64,000 bases of DNA from Pseudovibrio japonicus. Lineage in GTDB: Bacteria > Pseudomonadota > Alphaproteobacteria > Rhizobiales > Stappiaceae. The DNA is taken from contig NZ_BMXE01000003.1 in the NCBI RefSeq assembly GCF_014651595.1, positions 558,001-622,000 of the forward strand, given 5' to 3'. Position 1 is the first letter of the stretch. Each line of letters begins with the position of its first letter. A program made the position numbers and the translations under genes. Positions 7,385-16,827 of this stretch are shown here, in pieces. The notes below the pieces were generated by a model. It saw only the letters and a program-made list of their open reading frames with translations. It did no database searches and was not told the origin of the DNA.

Positions 7385-10057
7385 ATGACCAAGTGGGTCT
7401 ACATCTTTGGAGAAAACAAAACCGAGGGCGATGCTTCTATGAAGGAGCTGCTTGGCGGTAAGGGTGCCAACCTTGCCGAAATGAGCAGACTAGGATTGCC
7501 TGTTCCTCCCGGCTTTACAATTACAACGCAAGTTTGCACGCACTATTATGACAAAGGCCAGCAGTATCCTGCGGAGCTGAAAGAGCAGGTGCATGCTGCG
7601 ATTTCTGCGGTTGAAGACCTGACAGGTCGCAAATTCAACTCTACGACAGAGCCATTGCTGCTTTCTGTGCGCTCCGGCGCCCGTGTCTCCATGCCTGGCA
7701 TGATGGATACGGTTTTGAACCTTGGCCTGAATGACCTCACCGTTGAGGCGCTTGCAAAAGATGCCGATGACGAGCGGTTTGCCTATGACAGCTATCGTCG
7801 TTTTATCCAGATGTATTCCGATGTGGTTTTGGGTGTTGACCATGATCACTTTGAAGAAATTCTGGAAGACTTCAAAGATGAGCATGACTACTCCCTTGAT
7901 ACGGACCTTTCCGGCGCTGACTGGAAGGGGATCGTTGTTGCCTATAAGGACAAGGTTGAAGAAGAGCTTGGTCGTCCTTTCCCCGAAGATCCGGAGGAGC
8001 AGCTTTGGGGGGCTATTGGTGCGGTCTTCAAGAGCTGGATGATCCCACGGGCGAAGACCTACCGGGCGCTGCATGAGATCCCTGAGGATTGGGGCACTGC
8101 GGTGAACGTGCAGGCGATGGTGTTTGGTAATACGGGCGAGAACTCTGCCACTGGTGTTGCCTTTACCCGTAACCCTTCTACCGGTGAGAACGCGCTTTAT
8201 GGTGAGTTTCTGATCAACGCGCAGGGTGAAGATGTTGTGGCGGGTATTCGTACGCCGCAGGACATCACGGAAAAGGCCCGTATCGAAGCGCATTCCGAAA
8301 AACCGTCCCTTGAAGCAACTATGCCTGAGGTGTTTGCGGAGTTCCAGGCTGTCTGTGACAAGCTGGAGAACCACTACCGTGATATGCAGGATCTTGAGTT
8401 CACCGTTGAACACGGCAAGCTTTGGATGTTGCAGACCCGTAGCGGCAAGCGGACACTGAAAGCGGCGCTGAAGATTGCGGTTGATATGGCAGAGAATGGC
8501 CTGATCACCAAAGAAGAGGCTGTTGAGCGTATTGCTCCGGCGTCTTTGGACCAGCTGTTGCACCCAACCATTGACCCGAATAGTGAGCGCGATGAGCTGA
8601 CCGTTGGTCTGCCGGCTTCTCCGGGGGCTGCTTGCGGTGCGATTGTGTTCAACTCTGATGATGCCGAGACCGAAAAGGCCAATGGCCGTTCTGTGATTCT
8701 GGTGCGTACTGAAACCAGTCCGGAAGACATTCACGGTATGCATGCTGCAGAAGGTATTTTGACAACGCGCGGTGGTATGACCAGTCACGCGGCTGTCGTG
8801 GCGCGCGGCATGGGTAAGCCTTGTGTAGCTGGTGCAGGCACGATCCGCGTTGATGCGCGTAATGAGATCATGACGGTTGCTGGCCGCAGCTTTGGCAAGG
8901 GCGACGTGATCACCATTGATGGCGGCAACGGCCAGGTACTTGCTGGTAAGGTGCAGATGCTGGAGCCAGAGCTTTCCGGTGACTTCAAGAAGCTGATGGA
9001 ATGGGCTGATAGCATTCGCCGCATGAATGTGCGAGCCAATGCTGAAACTCCTGCTGATGTGAAGGTAGCGCTTTCCTTTGGCGCAGAAGGTATCGGTCTT
9101 TGCCGTACGGAGCATATGTTCTTTGAAGGTGAGCGCATTCTTGCGGTGCGTGAGATGATCCTATCTGACACGGTTCAAGAGCGCAAAGCTGCGCTTGCGA
9201 AGCTGCTGCCAATCCAGCGTCAGGACTTCATCGATATCTTTGAACTGATGGTTGATCGTCCGGTCACCATTCGTCTGCTTGATCCGCCGTTGCATGAGTT
9301 CCTTCCCAAGACGGAAGAGGACATTGCTGAAGTTGCCAAGCAGATGGATATTGATCCGGAAGAGCTGCGCGAGCGTGCGGATGAGTTGGAAGAGTTCAAC
9401 CCGATGCTTGGTAACCGTGGCTGCCGCTTGCTGATCTCCTATCCTGAGATTGCAGAGATGCAGGCCCGCGCGATCTTTGAGGCTGCTCTGGACGTTTCCA
9501 AGCGTCATGGCCGCAAGGTAGCACCTGAGATCATGGTGCCGCTGGTTGGTCTGAAGAGCGAGCTGGATATTGTTCGTGCGACCATTGAGAGTACGGCTGA
9601 GATTGTGGCACGAGAGCTGGGCGAGAAGCCGGAGTTTTCCGTTGGTACCATGATCGAGCTGCCACGGGCGGCGTTGCTTTCTGAAGATATCGCTGCTTCT
9701 GCAGAGTTCTTTTCCTTTGGCACCAACGATCTGACGCAGACCACGTTCGGTATCTCCCGCGATGATGCGGCTTCCTTCCTGGGCAAGTATCAGGAACGCA
9801 AGGTGATCGAGAAGGATCCCTTTGTATCGCTGGATGTGAACGGGGTTGGTCAGCTAGTGGAACTTTCTGCCCGCAATGGCCGCAAGACCAAGGCTGACAT
9901 CAAGCTTGGTATCTGTGGTGAACATGGTGGTGACCCAGCGTCTATCGCTTTTTGTGAGGAAGTTGGCCTGAACTATGTGTCCTGCTCTCCGTTCCGCGTT
10001 CCTGTTGCGCGTCTTGCAGCGGCGCAGGCTGTGCTTGCTCAGCGGAACAAAGGGTGA
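7385..10057 (+). CDS. ppdK: Pyruvate, phosphate dikinase
   Basis: 890 residues, full length for the bacterial enzyme, which interconverts pyruvate + ATP + Pi and PEP + AMP + PPi. The N-terminal ATP-grasp domain opens with WVYIFGENKTEG and GGKGANLAEM. The swivelling phosphohistidine domain has the GGMTSHAAVVARGMGKPCVAG motif (about residues 461-481) with the catalytic His and the regulatory Thr two residues before it. The C-terminal TIM barrel has RLLDPPLHEFLP, FGTNDLTQTT and the catalytic Cys in GICGEHGG. In alphaproteobacteria it supports gluconeogenesis from C3/C4 acids. A hexa-G ribosome-binding site precedes the ATG. The stop overlaps the next start by 4 nt. Confidence 0.97.
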   Translation: MTKWVYIFGENKTEGDASMKELLGGKGANLAEMSRLGLPVPPGFTITTQVCTHYYDKGQQYPAELKEQVHAAISAVEDLTGRKFNSTTEPLLLSVRSGARVSMPGMMDTVLNLGLNDLTVEALAKDADDERFAYDSYRRFIQMYSDVVLGVDHDHFEEILEDFKDEHDYSLDTDLSGADWKGIVVAYKDKVEEELGRPFPEDPEEQLWGAIGAVFKSWMIPRAKTYRALHEIPEDWGTAVNVQAMVFGNTGENSATGVAFTRNPSTGENALYGEFLINAQGEDVVAGIRTPQDITEKARIEAHSEKPSLEATMPEVFAEFQAVCDKLENHYRDMQDLEFTVEHGKLWMLQTRSGKRTLKAALKIAVDMAENGLITKEEAVERIAPASLDQLLHPTIDPNSERDELTVGLPASPGAACGAIVFNSDDAETEKANGRSVILVRTETSPEDIHGMHAAEGILTTRGGMTSHAAVVARGMGKPCVAGAGTIRVDARNEIMTVAGRSFGKGDVITIDGGNGQVLAGKVQMLEPELSGDFKKLMEWADSIRRMNVRANAETPADVKVALSFGAEGIGLCRTEHMFFEGERILAVREMILSDTVQERKAALAKLLPIQRQDFIDIFELMVDRPVTIRLLDPPLHEFLPKTEEDIAEVAKQMDIDPEELRERADELEEFNPMLGNRGCRLLISYPEIAEMQARAIFEAALDVSKRHGRKVAPEIMVPLVGLKSELDIVRATIESTAEIVARELGEKPEFSVGTMIELPRAALLSEDIAASAEFFSFGTNDLTQTTFGISRDDAASFLGKYQERKVIEKDPFVSLDVNGVGQLVELSARNGRKTKADIKLGICGEHGGDPASIAFCEEVGLNYVSCSPFRVPVARLAAAQAVLAQRNKG

Positions 10058-11046
10058 GTGGCTTGGCCAAAAAGGTGAGGAGCTGGCCCAGATCAGCTCC
10101 TACCAGTCTTAAAGAGTTGAGAGCTGGCGGTAAGCCAGCTCTTGCTCGTTTGCTTAGCGCAATCGAGAGCTATGAGGGGCACCCTCAGTTGACGGCTCTT
10201 TTGGATGAAGCGCTGCAAAACCCGATTGCGCATGTGGTTGCGCTGACGGGGCCTCCTGGTGTCGGGAAATCTACGCTTACAAACGCAATGATCTCCCAAT
10301 ACCGCAGCGCTGATCAAAGCGTTGGGGTGATTGCGGTTGATCCTTCCTCTCAGGTCACCGGCGGCTCGCTGCTGGGGGACCGGACACGGCTTTCAACAGA
10401 CCCGGAAGACCAGAAGGTATTTGTGCGCTCCATGGCGGCACGGGACCGTCTGGGCGGGCTTTCTGAACATGCTATCGCGGCTGTGATCCTGATGCGGGCC
10501 GTGATGGACCGCGTGATCGTAGAAAGTGTTGGTATCGGGCAATCCGAGGCGGATGTGGCTCTGGTTGCTGATACTTGCGTTTTGTGTATTCAGCCGGGGT
10601 CCGGTGACAGCCTGCAGTTCATGAAGGCGGGCATCATGGAGCTGCCGGATATTATCTGCGTGACCAAGGCTGACATGGGTGACATTGCCAGACGCGCACG
10701 GGCGGATGTGGAAGGGGCCATGAGCCTGAGTGCGCGGCGCGGGGACTGGAAGGTTCCGGTGCTGATGTTAAGCGCGCTGGACAATCACGGGCTGGCTGAT
10801 CTGATCGAGGCCAGTGACCGTCATCATTCTGCATTGCTGTCTGCTGGCGCACTTTCCGCTCAACGCTCCAATCAAGTGAAAGCGTGGTTGAAAGACCAGC
10901 TTCAGGTTAAGTTTGGACAGCATGGGGTTGCTGTGTTGCAACGCACTGGAGTGAACTGGGATGAAGCGATCCGGCAGCCATTTGCCTTCAAACAGGACAC
11001 CAGCGAGACCTTCGCTGCGTTCTGGAATGGTTTTTCCAAAAGCTAG
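10054..11046 (+). CDS. meaB: MeaB/ArgK-type G3E GTPase
   Basis: 330 residues, usual for MeaB/MMAA, the GTPase that protects and reactivates adenosylcobalamin-dependent acyl-CoA mutases. Walker A is GPPGVGKST (66-74). Further family marks are VIAVDPSSQ, the SMAARDRLGG switch region, ESVGIGQSE, IQPGSGDSLQFMKAGIMELPD and the guanine-specificity NKxD variant TKAD. It starts with GTG inside GTGA, sharing 4 nt with the ppdK stop, so translation is coupled. No mutase gene is in the window, so its client is elsewhere or different. A 16-bp palindrome (CAAAAGCTAGCTTTTG, 11036-11051) covers its stop codon and may terminate transcription. Confidence 0.88.
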   Translation: MSGLAKKVRSWPRSAPTSLKELRAGGKPALARLLSAIESYEGHPQLTALLDEALQNPIAHVVALTGPPGVGKSTLTNAMISQYRSADQSVGVIAVDPSSQVTGGSLLGDRTRLSTDPEDQKVFVRSMAARDRLGGLSEHAIAAVILMRAVMDRVIVESVGIGQSEADVALVADTCVLCIQPGSGDSLQFMKAGIMELPDIICVTKADMGDIARRARADVEGAMSLSARRGDWKVPVLMLSALDNHGLADLIEASDRHHSALLSAGALSAQRSNQVKAWLKDQLQVKFGQHGVAVLQRTGVNWDEAIRQPFAFKQDTSETFAAFWNGFSKS

Positions 11047-11077
11047 CTTTTGTCAGGGCGCTTAGAGCAGCTGCGGC

Positions 11078-13411
11078 TTATTTTACCGCAGCCACTCTGA
11101 TCTTGCGTGGTTTTGGGATGCGCTCTTCGTGGATGTCGTCACGCCATAAACGGAACTTGCCAAGCGGGATCGGGCGGGAGAACAGGTAGCCCTGCATCAT
11201 TGGGCAGTCCATGGTGAACAACAGTTCTTTTTGCTCTTCTTCCTCAACGCCTTCCACACAGACCAGCATGCCAAGGCGCAGGCCGAGCGAGATCGAACTT
11301 GCCAGAATTTCGCGGGCTTTTGGATCTGCGACGGCGCCGTTGATGAATGAGCGGTCGATCTTGATCTTGTCGAACAAATCCCGGCGCAGATAGCTGAGGG
11401 ATGAGAAGCCGGTCCCGAAATCATCAAGTGCGATCTTCACACCGGAGCTGCGTAGACGCTCAATCACCTCAACCACGTTCTCAGAGTAGTTGATGAGTAC
11501 ATCTTCGGTTACTTCCAGCTCCAGACGAGCGGGCTCCAGCTGGTATTTATCCAGCAGGGCGTTGACCAGCTCAGGGAACTCGGGATGGCGTAGCTGGGTT
11601 GGTGAGACGTTCACGCACATGGTGACATCGTCAAGGGAGGAGCCATCCTTGATTGCATTCTCCAGCACCCATTCGCCGATGCGGTTGATGAGCATGGATT
11701 CTTCTGCAACCGGCAAGAAGGCCGCAGGTGGTAACAGACCTTTTTTCGGGTGGTTCCAGCGAATAAGGGCTTCAGCAGCGAGAATGTTTTTGCCGGTGGC
11801 GTCCATAATCGGCTGATAGTAGTTCTGGAACTCGTTTGCGCTGAGTGCGCGCTTGATGTCTTCCTCAATCTCACGAGAGATCTGAAGGCTGTTCTCCATC
11901 TCTTTTTCAAAGATAACGTAGCGCCCACGGCCCAGTTTCTTGGCTTCGTAAAGGGCAATATCCGCTCTGCGCAGAAGGGCTGTCAGTTCGTGGCCATGCG
12001 CAGGTGAGAGCGCCACACCCATGCTGGCGGTGGTCAGAATCTTGTGTTTTTCAACTTTGAAGGCATCGGAGAGCATCTTTTCGATATACATGCAGGTCTC
12101 GATGATCTCTTCTACGTTGGTGCGCTGCGAGAGGACCAGAAGGAATTCATCGCCACTAACGCGGGCGACGCGGTCTTCCGGGTTAATTGCAGCTTTCAGA
12201 CGCTCGGCGACCAGTTTGATGACTTCATCGCCAATGGTATGGCCCAGACTGTCGTTGACCTGTTTGAAATGATCCAGATCCAGGAACACAATACCGGTAA
12301 TGAACTGTTTCTGGCGGTCGCGCCATAACACGTTCGCCGCAAAAATCTCAAACCAAGTTCTGTTGGGCAGGCCGCTCAAGGCGTCATGGAGGGCGGCATG
12401 TGTGGCGTCCGCTTCGTTCTGTAGGATCCGATCTGTCATCTTGATATAGCGGAGCAAGATCAGCACCGTCATGAGCAGGATTGCGCCGATGGTTCCCAGG
12501 AAGTAGGGCCAGGAGTTGGTGAAGATCGCGCCGGAGGCTGCCGTGGTTTTCCAGCTCAGGTTCGCGATTGTCTCTCCGTTGCGCCGGAGCAAGGGCAGGG
12601 ACACACGCTGGAAGTCGGTCTGCGGCTTGTCGAGGGTGATGAACATCTCCGACAGACCGGTGGAATCCTCAAAGGAGCGGATGGAGCGGATGTCCAGCGA
12701 GCGGACCCACAACAGATAGCCTGCAACAGCTGGCATGCCTTCGGGCGGCTCGGTGGAAGGGGTGATTGCTGCAACGGTGACAAGGCCGATCATGCCGTCA
12801 ACCATCACAATGTCGCGCATGCTTAGCGCAAGCGGCGCATGGCTGCGCAGGGGCTCCGGCACCCGAAACTTCATTTGCGTAGTGTTGGCCTGGGTTGCCA
12901 GTTCCTTCATTGTGTCATGAAGCTGGTTATGAAGCTGTTCCTCAAAGACCTCGCTGTGCCATGGCAGGTCACGGCGATAGGTCAGGAGCGGCTTCATTTC
13001 CCGGTTGAGGAGGACAAAGATGTCCCTGTCGCCACGGATGCTTGGGGTGGGCGTCAGGTCTTCATCAAGCAGGATGTTGCTTTCTTCAGAAAGCACCGAG
13101 GCGTAGGCCTTGTTGGAGATCGCGATGCGCTCAGCTTCGTTGGCGAGCCCGTTGCGGAAGACTTTGAGATTGCTCTGTACGAGCCGGATTTCTTTTTCCA
13201 CCTCGAAAGTGAGGGCGCGCTGAGTGGACCAGTAAAACGCCAGATACCCCACCGCCAACGCTGCGGCCACAACACCCAGAATCAGCAGAGCCATCATCCG
13301 GGCTCCGACCTTTTTGCCGCGTGTGATTGTATTGCCGAAAGTACTTCCCAATACCGCTGAAGTAATTGGGTTCTTCGGACCCGGTTGTCCCGCCATCGGC
13401 ACTTTACTCAT
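11078..13411 (-). CDS. Membrane-bound GGDEF-EAL protein with periplasmic CHASE4-type sensor
   Basis: 777 residues. Membrane segments at about 38-61 and 301-323 enclose a periplasmic sensor of about 240 residues that resembles CHASE4. Then come a GGDEF domain (LHDALSGLPNRTWFE, LDLDHFKQVNDSLGH, signature SGDEF at 419-423) and an EAL domain (AAEALIRW at about 545-552, LDDFGTGFSSL). The EAL domain keeps its signature metal-binding motifs and should hydrolyse cyclic di-GMP. The GGDEF signature has Ser for the first Gly, which is tolerated in some active cyclases. It is the last gene of a map-radC-GGDEF series, 147 nt after radC. A hairpin (11070-11092) spans its stop codon. Confidence 0.92.
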   Translation of the reverse strand: MSKVPMAGQPGPKNPITSAVLGSTFGNTITRGKKVGARMMALLILGVVAAALAVGYLAFYWSTQRALTFEVEKEIRLVQSNLKVFRNGLANEAERIAISNKAYASVLSEESNILLDEDLTPTPSIRGDRDIFVLLNREMKPLLTYRRDLPWHSEVFEEQLHNQLHDTMKELATQANTTQMKFRVPEPLRSHAPLALSMRDIVMVDGMIGLVTVAAITPSTEPPEGMPAVAGYLLWVRSLDIRSIRSFEDSTGLSEMFITLDKPQTDFQRVSLPLLRRNGETIANLSWKTTAASGAIFTNSWPYFLGTIGAILLMTVLILLRYIKMTDRILQNEADATHAALHDALSGLPNRTWFEIFAANVLWRDRQKQFITGIVFLDLDHFKQVNDSLGHTIGDEVIKLVAERLKAAINPEDRVARVSGDEFLLVLSQRTNVEEIIETCMYIEKMLSDAFKVEKHKILTTASMGVALSPAHGHELTALLRRADIALYEAKKLGRGRYVIFEKEMENSLQISREIEEDIKRALSANEFQNYYQPIMDATGKNILAAEALIRWNHPKKGLLPPAAFLPVAEESMLINRIGEWVLENAIKDGSSLDDVTMCVNVSPTQLRHPEFPELVNALLDKYQLEPARLELEVTEDVLINYSENVVEVIERLRSSGVKIALDDFGTGFSSLSYLRRDLFDKIKIDRSFINGAVADPKAREILASSISLGLRLGMLVCVEGVEEEEQKELLFTMDCPMMQGYLFSRPIPLGKFRLWRDDIHEERIPKPRKIRVAAVK

Positions 13412-13558
13412 GCTGCCTTAAAACTCTTGCTTGTGTGCGCAAACGCACTTGCCCTCATCTATGTTCGGGGAGTTTTCTTGAGTGAGCCTGTATCGTTGGT
13501 GCGTTTTGGCGGTGGGCCGGGAAATATATGTGAATGGAATCCAGATCCTGAGGGGCTC

Positions 13559-14386
13559 TCAGATCAGCTGAAGACCTCTGAAACTGACATGGCCCTGACC
13601 GGCGATGATGATGTGATCGTGCAAGATAATTCCAAGCGGCTCCAGCGTTTTTGCGATTTTTGTTGTCATCTCAATATCTTGCCGAGATGGGGTTGGATCG
13701 CCTGAGGGGTGGTTGTGGACCAGAATGATGGCGCAGGCAGAGAGTTCCAAGGCCCGCTTGGTGACCTCGCGCGGATAAACGGGGGTGTGGTCGACGGTAC
13801 CGGTTTGCTGGACTTCATCGGCGATGAGGCGGTTTTTCTTGTCCAGAAACAGTATGCGGAATTCTTCCTTGTCGTTGTGGGCCATGGCAGCACGCACGTA
13901 TTCTAAAACCTTGCTCCATGAGGAGAGGGGATCGCGCTCAACCACCTGAGCTTTGGCGTAAAGAATGGCTGCAGCTTGCATTTCCTTGATAAAGCTGGCG
14001 GTGCGCGGCCCGCATCCGGGGACTTCTTCCAGTCGCTGCTTTGGTGCTGCGAGCACTTGCGCAAAGGACCCGAACTGGGCCAGCAATGCTTTGGCCAGAG
14101 GTTTCGTGTCGCCCTGTTTTATGGAGGAGAACAACAGCATTTCCAGCAGCTCGTAGGACTGGAGGCCGTTGACCCCTGTTTCCTCAAAGCGCTCGCGCAG
14201 GCGGGCACGGTGGCCGTGGTAATGTTTGGCTGCAGGCTTGGATGATTTTCCTGATTTGGCAGGGGATGCTACGGGCAGAGATTCCGGCTTTTCCAGCGGG
14301 ATCTGCGGTTCGATGGCTGGCCCGGTTGGAGCCTGCTCCTGAGGAGAGGGAGTTGCCTCATGAAACCCGAAACTTGTTTGCTTCAT
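13559..14386 (-). CDS. radC: RadC family JAB-domain protein
   Basis: 275 residues: a Pro-rich, variable N-terminus (about 1-50), a helix-hairpin-helix segment (about 74-150, [12 protein letters not shown]), and a C-terminal MPN/JAB domain with the complete JAMM zinc motif [15 protein letters not shown] (223-237) and upstream Glu175. The old name comes from a mis-assigned E. coli repair mutant; the molecular role is unsettled, although the fold is that of a metal-dependent peptidase or nuclease. It follows map by 22 nt, an arrangement that I recall from other alphaproteobacteria. Confidence 0.93.
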   Translation of the reverse strand: MKQTSFGFHEATPSPQEQAPTGPAIEPQIPLEKPESLPVASPAKSGKSSKPAAKHYHGHRARLRERFEETGVNGLQSYELLEMLLFSSIKQGDTKPLAKALLAQFGSFAQVLAAPKQRLEEVPGCGPRTASFIKEMQAAAILYAKAQVVERDPLSSWSKVLEYVRAAMAHNDKEEFRILFLDKKNRLIADEVQQTGTVDHTPVYPREVTKRALELSACAIILVHNHPSGDPTPSRQDIEMTTKIAKTLEPLGIILHDHIIIAGQGHVSFRGLQLI

Positions 14387-14408
14387 TCCCCCTCCTTATC
14401 TTGTGCGT

Positions 14409-15254
14409 TTAGGCCGCTGCTCCGGTTTGTGCATCTAACGGGTTGAAAAGGCCAGCTGGTGATGTTGTGAAGATATCGCAGCCTGATGACGTGATGCCGA
14501 TGGAATGCTCAAACTGTGCAGACAAGGATTTGTCTCTTGTTTCAGCGGTCCAACCGTCTTTGAGAACTTTCACATCTGGGCGCCCCAGATTGACCATAGG
14601 CTCGATTGTGAAAATCATTCCCGGCATCAATTTGGTGCCGGCGCCTTTCTGGCCGTAGTGCAGAATATTCGGCATGTCGTGGAACAGTTTGCCAACGCCG
14701 TGGCCGCAGAAGTCACGGACCACCGAGCAGCGCTCTGATTCCACGTACTCCTGAATGGCATGGCCGATGTCGCCTGTGGTGTTGCCCGGCTTGGCAACTT
14801 CCAGAGCGCGCATCAGGGATTCATGGGTGACTTCGATCAGGCGTTTGGCTGCAGGCTTGAGCTTGCCAACCGGATACATGCGGGAGCTATCGCCGTGCCA
14901 GCCGTCAACGATGTAGGTGACGTCGATGTTGACGATGTCGCCTTCTTTCAGCTTCTTCTTGGGATCTGGGATACCGTGACAGATAACGCGGTTGATGGAG
15001 GTACAGCAGGACTTGGTGTAGCCACGATAGTTCAGCGTTGCCGGAACACCGCCGCGCTCCTTGCCAAACTGGAAGACAAAGTCATCAATTTCCTGCGTTG
15101 TGACGCCCGGTTGCACCAGTGGCACAAGTGCGTCGAGGCACTCGGCAGTCATCTGGCTTGCTTTGCGCATACCTTCAAAATCTTCCTGGCTGTAGATCTT
15201 GATCTGGCCAGTGTTTTTCAAGGGCGCTTTGTCAGCGTCTACGTACTCAATCAT
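14409..15254 (-). CDS. map: Type I methionine aminopeptidase
   Basis: 281 residues. The enzyme removes the initiator Met from nascent proteins. The pita-bread fold metal ligands are visible: Asp in NIDVTYIVDGWHGDSSRMY (two Asp), His in HGVGKLFHDMPN, Glu in FTIEPM, and the C-terminal SAQFEHSI Glu. An extension of about 20 residues precedes the catalytic domain (GQIKIYSQEDFEGMRKAS). It is first of the map-radC pair. It is essential in most bacteria unless a second copy exists. Confidence 0.95.
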   Translation of the reverse strand: MIEYVDADKAPLKNTGQIKIYSQEDFEGMRKASQMTAECLDALVPLVQPGVTTQEIDDFVFQFGKERGGVPATLNYRGYTKSCCTSINRVICHGIPDPKKKLKEGDIVNIDVTYIVDGWHGDSSRMYPVGKLKPAAKRLIEVTHESLMRALEVAKPGNTTGDIGHAIQEYVESERCSVVRDFCGHGVGKLFHDMPNILHYGQKGAGTKLMPGMIFTIEPMVNLGRPDVKVLKDGWTAETRDKSLSAQFEHSIGITSSGCDIFTTSPAGLFNPLDAQTGAAA

Positions 15255-15632
15255 TTTCCCGTTTTTTCCTTGTTCCGTGCCGCGCAGGGACGAACGCAGA
15301 TTACATCATGAGGAACTGTAAAATGTCGTTATGCGTGCTCGCAAGCCCTGCTTCTCCGTAGAAGCTTCTCCTATTTTTTTAGGGGCGCTCTATGGAAATA
15401 TCTCGTGTTTCCCCACTTATATCGGTTATTTTTGAAAGAGGTAGAGAAAAAACAAGATCACATCCTGAACTTCGCACGCATTTTATTCAGGCTGTTGCAT
15501 TCTCTTGATTGGGGCCGGATTTACGTGGTTTTGATGGTTGCCGGGTTCGGGGAAAGTCATCGGAACTTCTTGGATAACGAAAAACAGGCACTTGCACGAT
15601 GTTGCTTTGCTCGTGTACTCAGGAGCCTGCAA
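15255..15632. other. Promoter region of map and of tRNA-Leu, no gene
   Basis: No supported coding frame. A small hairpin GCTTCT / AGAAGC lies near 15349-15364, soon followed by a T-rich run, so on the plus strand it resembles a weak terminator. The promoter of the tRNA should lie in the last 60-80 nt. Confidence 0.4.
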
Positions 15633-15717
15633 GCGGTCGTGGTGGAATTGGTATACACAGCAGACTTAAAATCTGCCGCCCTTGGGCTTGCGGGTTCGAG
15701 TCCCGCCGTCCGCACCA
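15633..15717 (+). tRNA. tRNA-Leu (anticodon UAA)
   Basis: 85-nt class II tRNA with encoded CCA. The anticodon stem GCAGA/TCTGC encloses CTTAAAA, giving anticodon TAA. The T arm is GCGGG-TTCGAGT-CCCGC. The variable arm follows the anticodon stem (CGCCCTTGGGCTT). The acceptor strands GCGGTCG and CGTCCGC pair except at position 5, a U-U mismatch. The remaining six pairs are standard. It reads UUA codons. Confidence 0.93.
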
Positions 15718-15810
15718 AATTTTCTTTTCTTTAAAATCAATTGGTCCGTCCGTAGCGCGTTGGTGTCAGGCATTAATTGTGCCTGTTCGATGGGTTCGGT
15801 CTGCGTTTGT

Positions 15811-16725
15811 TTAAGCTGTGTCTCCGACCTCTTTCCTGTGTTTGAGCTGGCAGTGCTCGCTCAGGAAATCCAGGAGTACGCGGACGCGCCGTGGCAGGTG
15901 TTTGCTGCCCGGATAAAGGGCATGCATACCGAAGGGCTCCTGCTTAAGATCATTCAGGACCGTTACCAGCTTCCCGCTGGATATGTAGTCACTGGCGAAG
16001 AAACTTGGGAGCCGGGCCACCCCCTTTCCGGCAGCTGCGGCGGCTAGCATGAACTCGGAGTTATTCGTGTTCATGTGGGATGACAGTGAAACTGAGAACT
16101 CCTTGTTTTTGGGTCCGATAAAATTCCATTTGAAACGCTTGAGAGGGCCGTATTGGATCAGCTTATGGTTCTTAAGGTCTTCTGCGGTGTTAAGTGGGGG
16201 GGCTGACTTCAGGTAGTCTGGGCTTGCATAGAAAAGGTGGGTTACGTCGGCGAGCTTTCGGGAGATCAGGGAGCTGTCCTTTAGCTGAGAAATCCTGATC
16301 GCTAAATCGTAATTCTCTTCAATCAGATCGACGAGGCGATCCGTGAAGTCTACGGTTAGATTAATGTTCGGGTACTCATCCGAAAACTTCAGCAAAACCG
16401 GGCTTAAATAGCTTAAGCCGAACTGCATCGGTATGGATATGCGTATCTGGCCATGCTCGTCGTGTTTTTGCGCCGACAAGTCTGCGAAAATGTCATCTAC
16501 ATCCACCATCACCTGTTGTGTGCGCTCGTAGAGAAGGCGACCTGCCTCGGTGATTTGCCACTGCCTCGTAGTTCGTTGGATCAACGCTGTCCCGAGCTGA
16601 TCTTCCAGCAGGCTCAATCTGCGGCTTACCGCAGATTTCGCTATTCCCATATGGTCTGCTGCTTTGCTGATGCTCTCCTGCTCAACAATAAGCGCGAACA
16701 TTCTGAAGTCTTCTAGTTGCCCCAT
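15811..16725 (-). CDS. LysR family transcriptional regulator
   Basis: 304 residues from the ATG at 16725, which has GGAG five nt upstream; the longer frame begins with a poor TTG. The N-terminal winged helix-turn-helix (MGQLEDFRMFALIVEQESISKAADHMGIAKSAVSRRLSLLEDQLG) belongs to the CrgA/AaeR-like LysR branch, and the rest is the periplasmic-binding-like effector domain. It is transcribed divergently from the metallo-beta-lactamase-fold gene, with about 100 nt between the starts, so that gene is the likely target. A perfect ATACGCGTAT palindrome lies between them. Confidence 0.92.
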   Translation of the reverse strand: MGQLEDFRMFALIVEQESISKAADHMGIAKSAVSRRLSLLEDQLGTALIQRTTRQWQITEAGRLLYERTQQVMVDVDDIFADLSAQKHDEHGQIRISIPMQFGLSYLSPVLLKFSDEYPNINLTVDFTDRLVDLIEENYDLAIRISQLKDSSLISRKLADVTHLFYASPDYLKSAPPLNTAEDLKNHKLIQYGPLKRFKWNFIGPKNKEFSVSLSSHMNTNNSEFMLAAAAAGKGVARLPSFFASDYISSGKLVTVLNDLKQEPFGMHALYPGSKHLPRRVRVLLDFLSEHCQLKHRKEVGDTA

Positions 16726-16781
16726 GTGTTCTCCAAATTTGAACTCTGAATCCAATTTTTTATGTTTGTTCTATCAATAGC

Positions 16782-16791
16782 ATACGCGTAT
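16782..16791. promoter_or_regulatory. Candidate operator in the LysR / MBL intergenic region
   Basis: ATACGCGTAT is a perfect 10-bp palindrome 37-46 nt before the MBL start and about 57 nt before the LysR start. Divergent LysR promoters normally carry such a dyad. The assignment is by position only. Confidence 0.4.
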
Positions 16792-16827
16792 CACCTCACC
16801 AGTAAAAACGCTGATAAGGGCTAGGAT

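Noticed and set aside
7490-9115. A 541-codon frame on the minus strand opposite ppdK
   Set aside because: It is a shadow of the strongly conserved ppdK frame, and its residues (His/Arg/Asn-rich) have no family features.
11070-11092. Hairpin across the GGDEF-EAL stop codon considered as terminator
   Set aside because: The 7-bp stem has no T run on either strand and overlaps coding sequence, so it is mentioned only with the gene.
15405-15734. Plus-strand frame covering tRNA-Leu
   Set aside because: It reads through the tRNA and has no family resemblance; the tRNA explains the conserved sequence.
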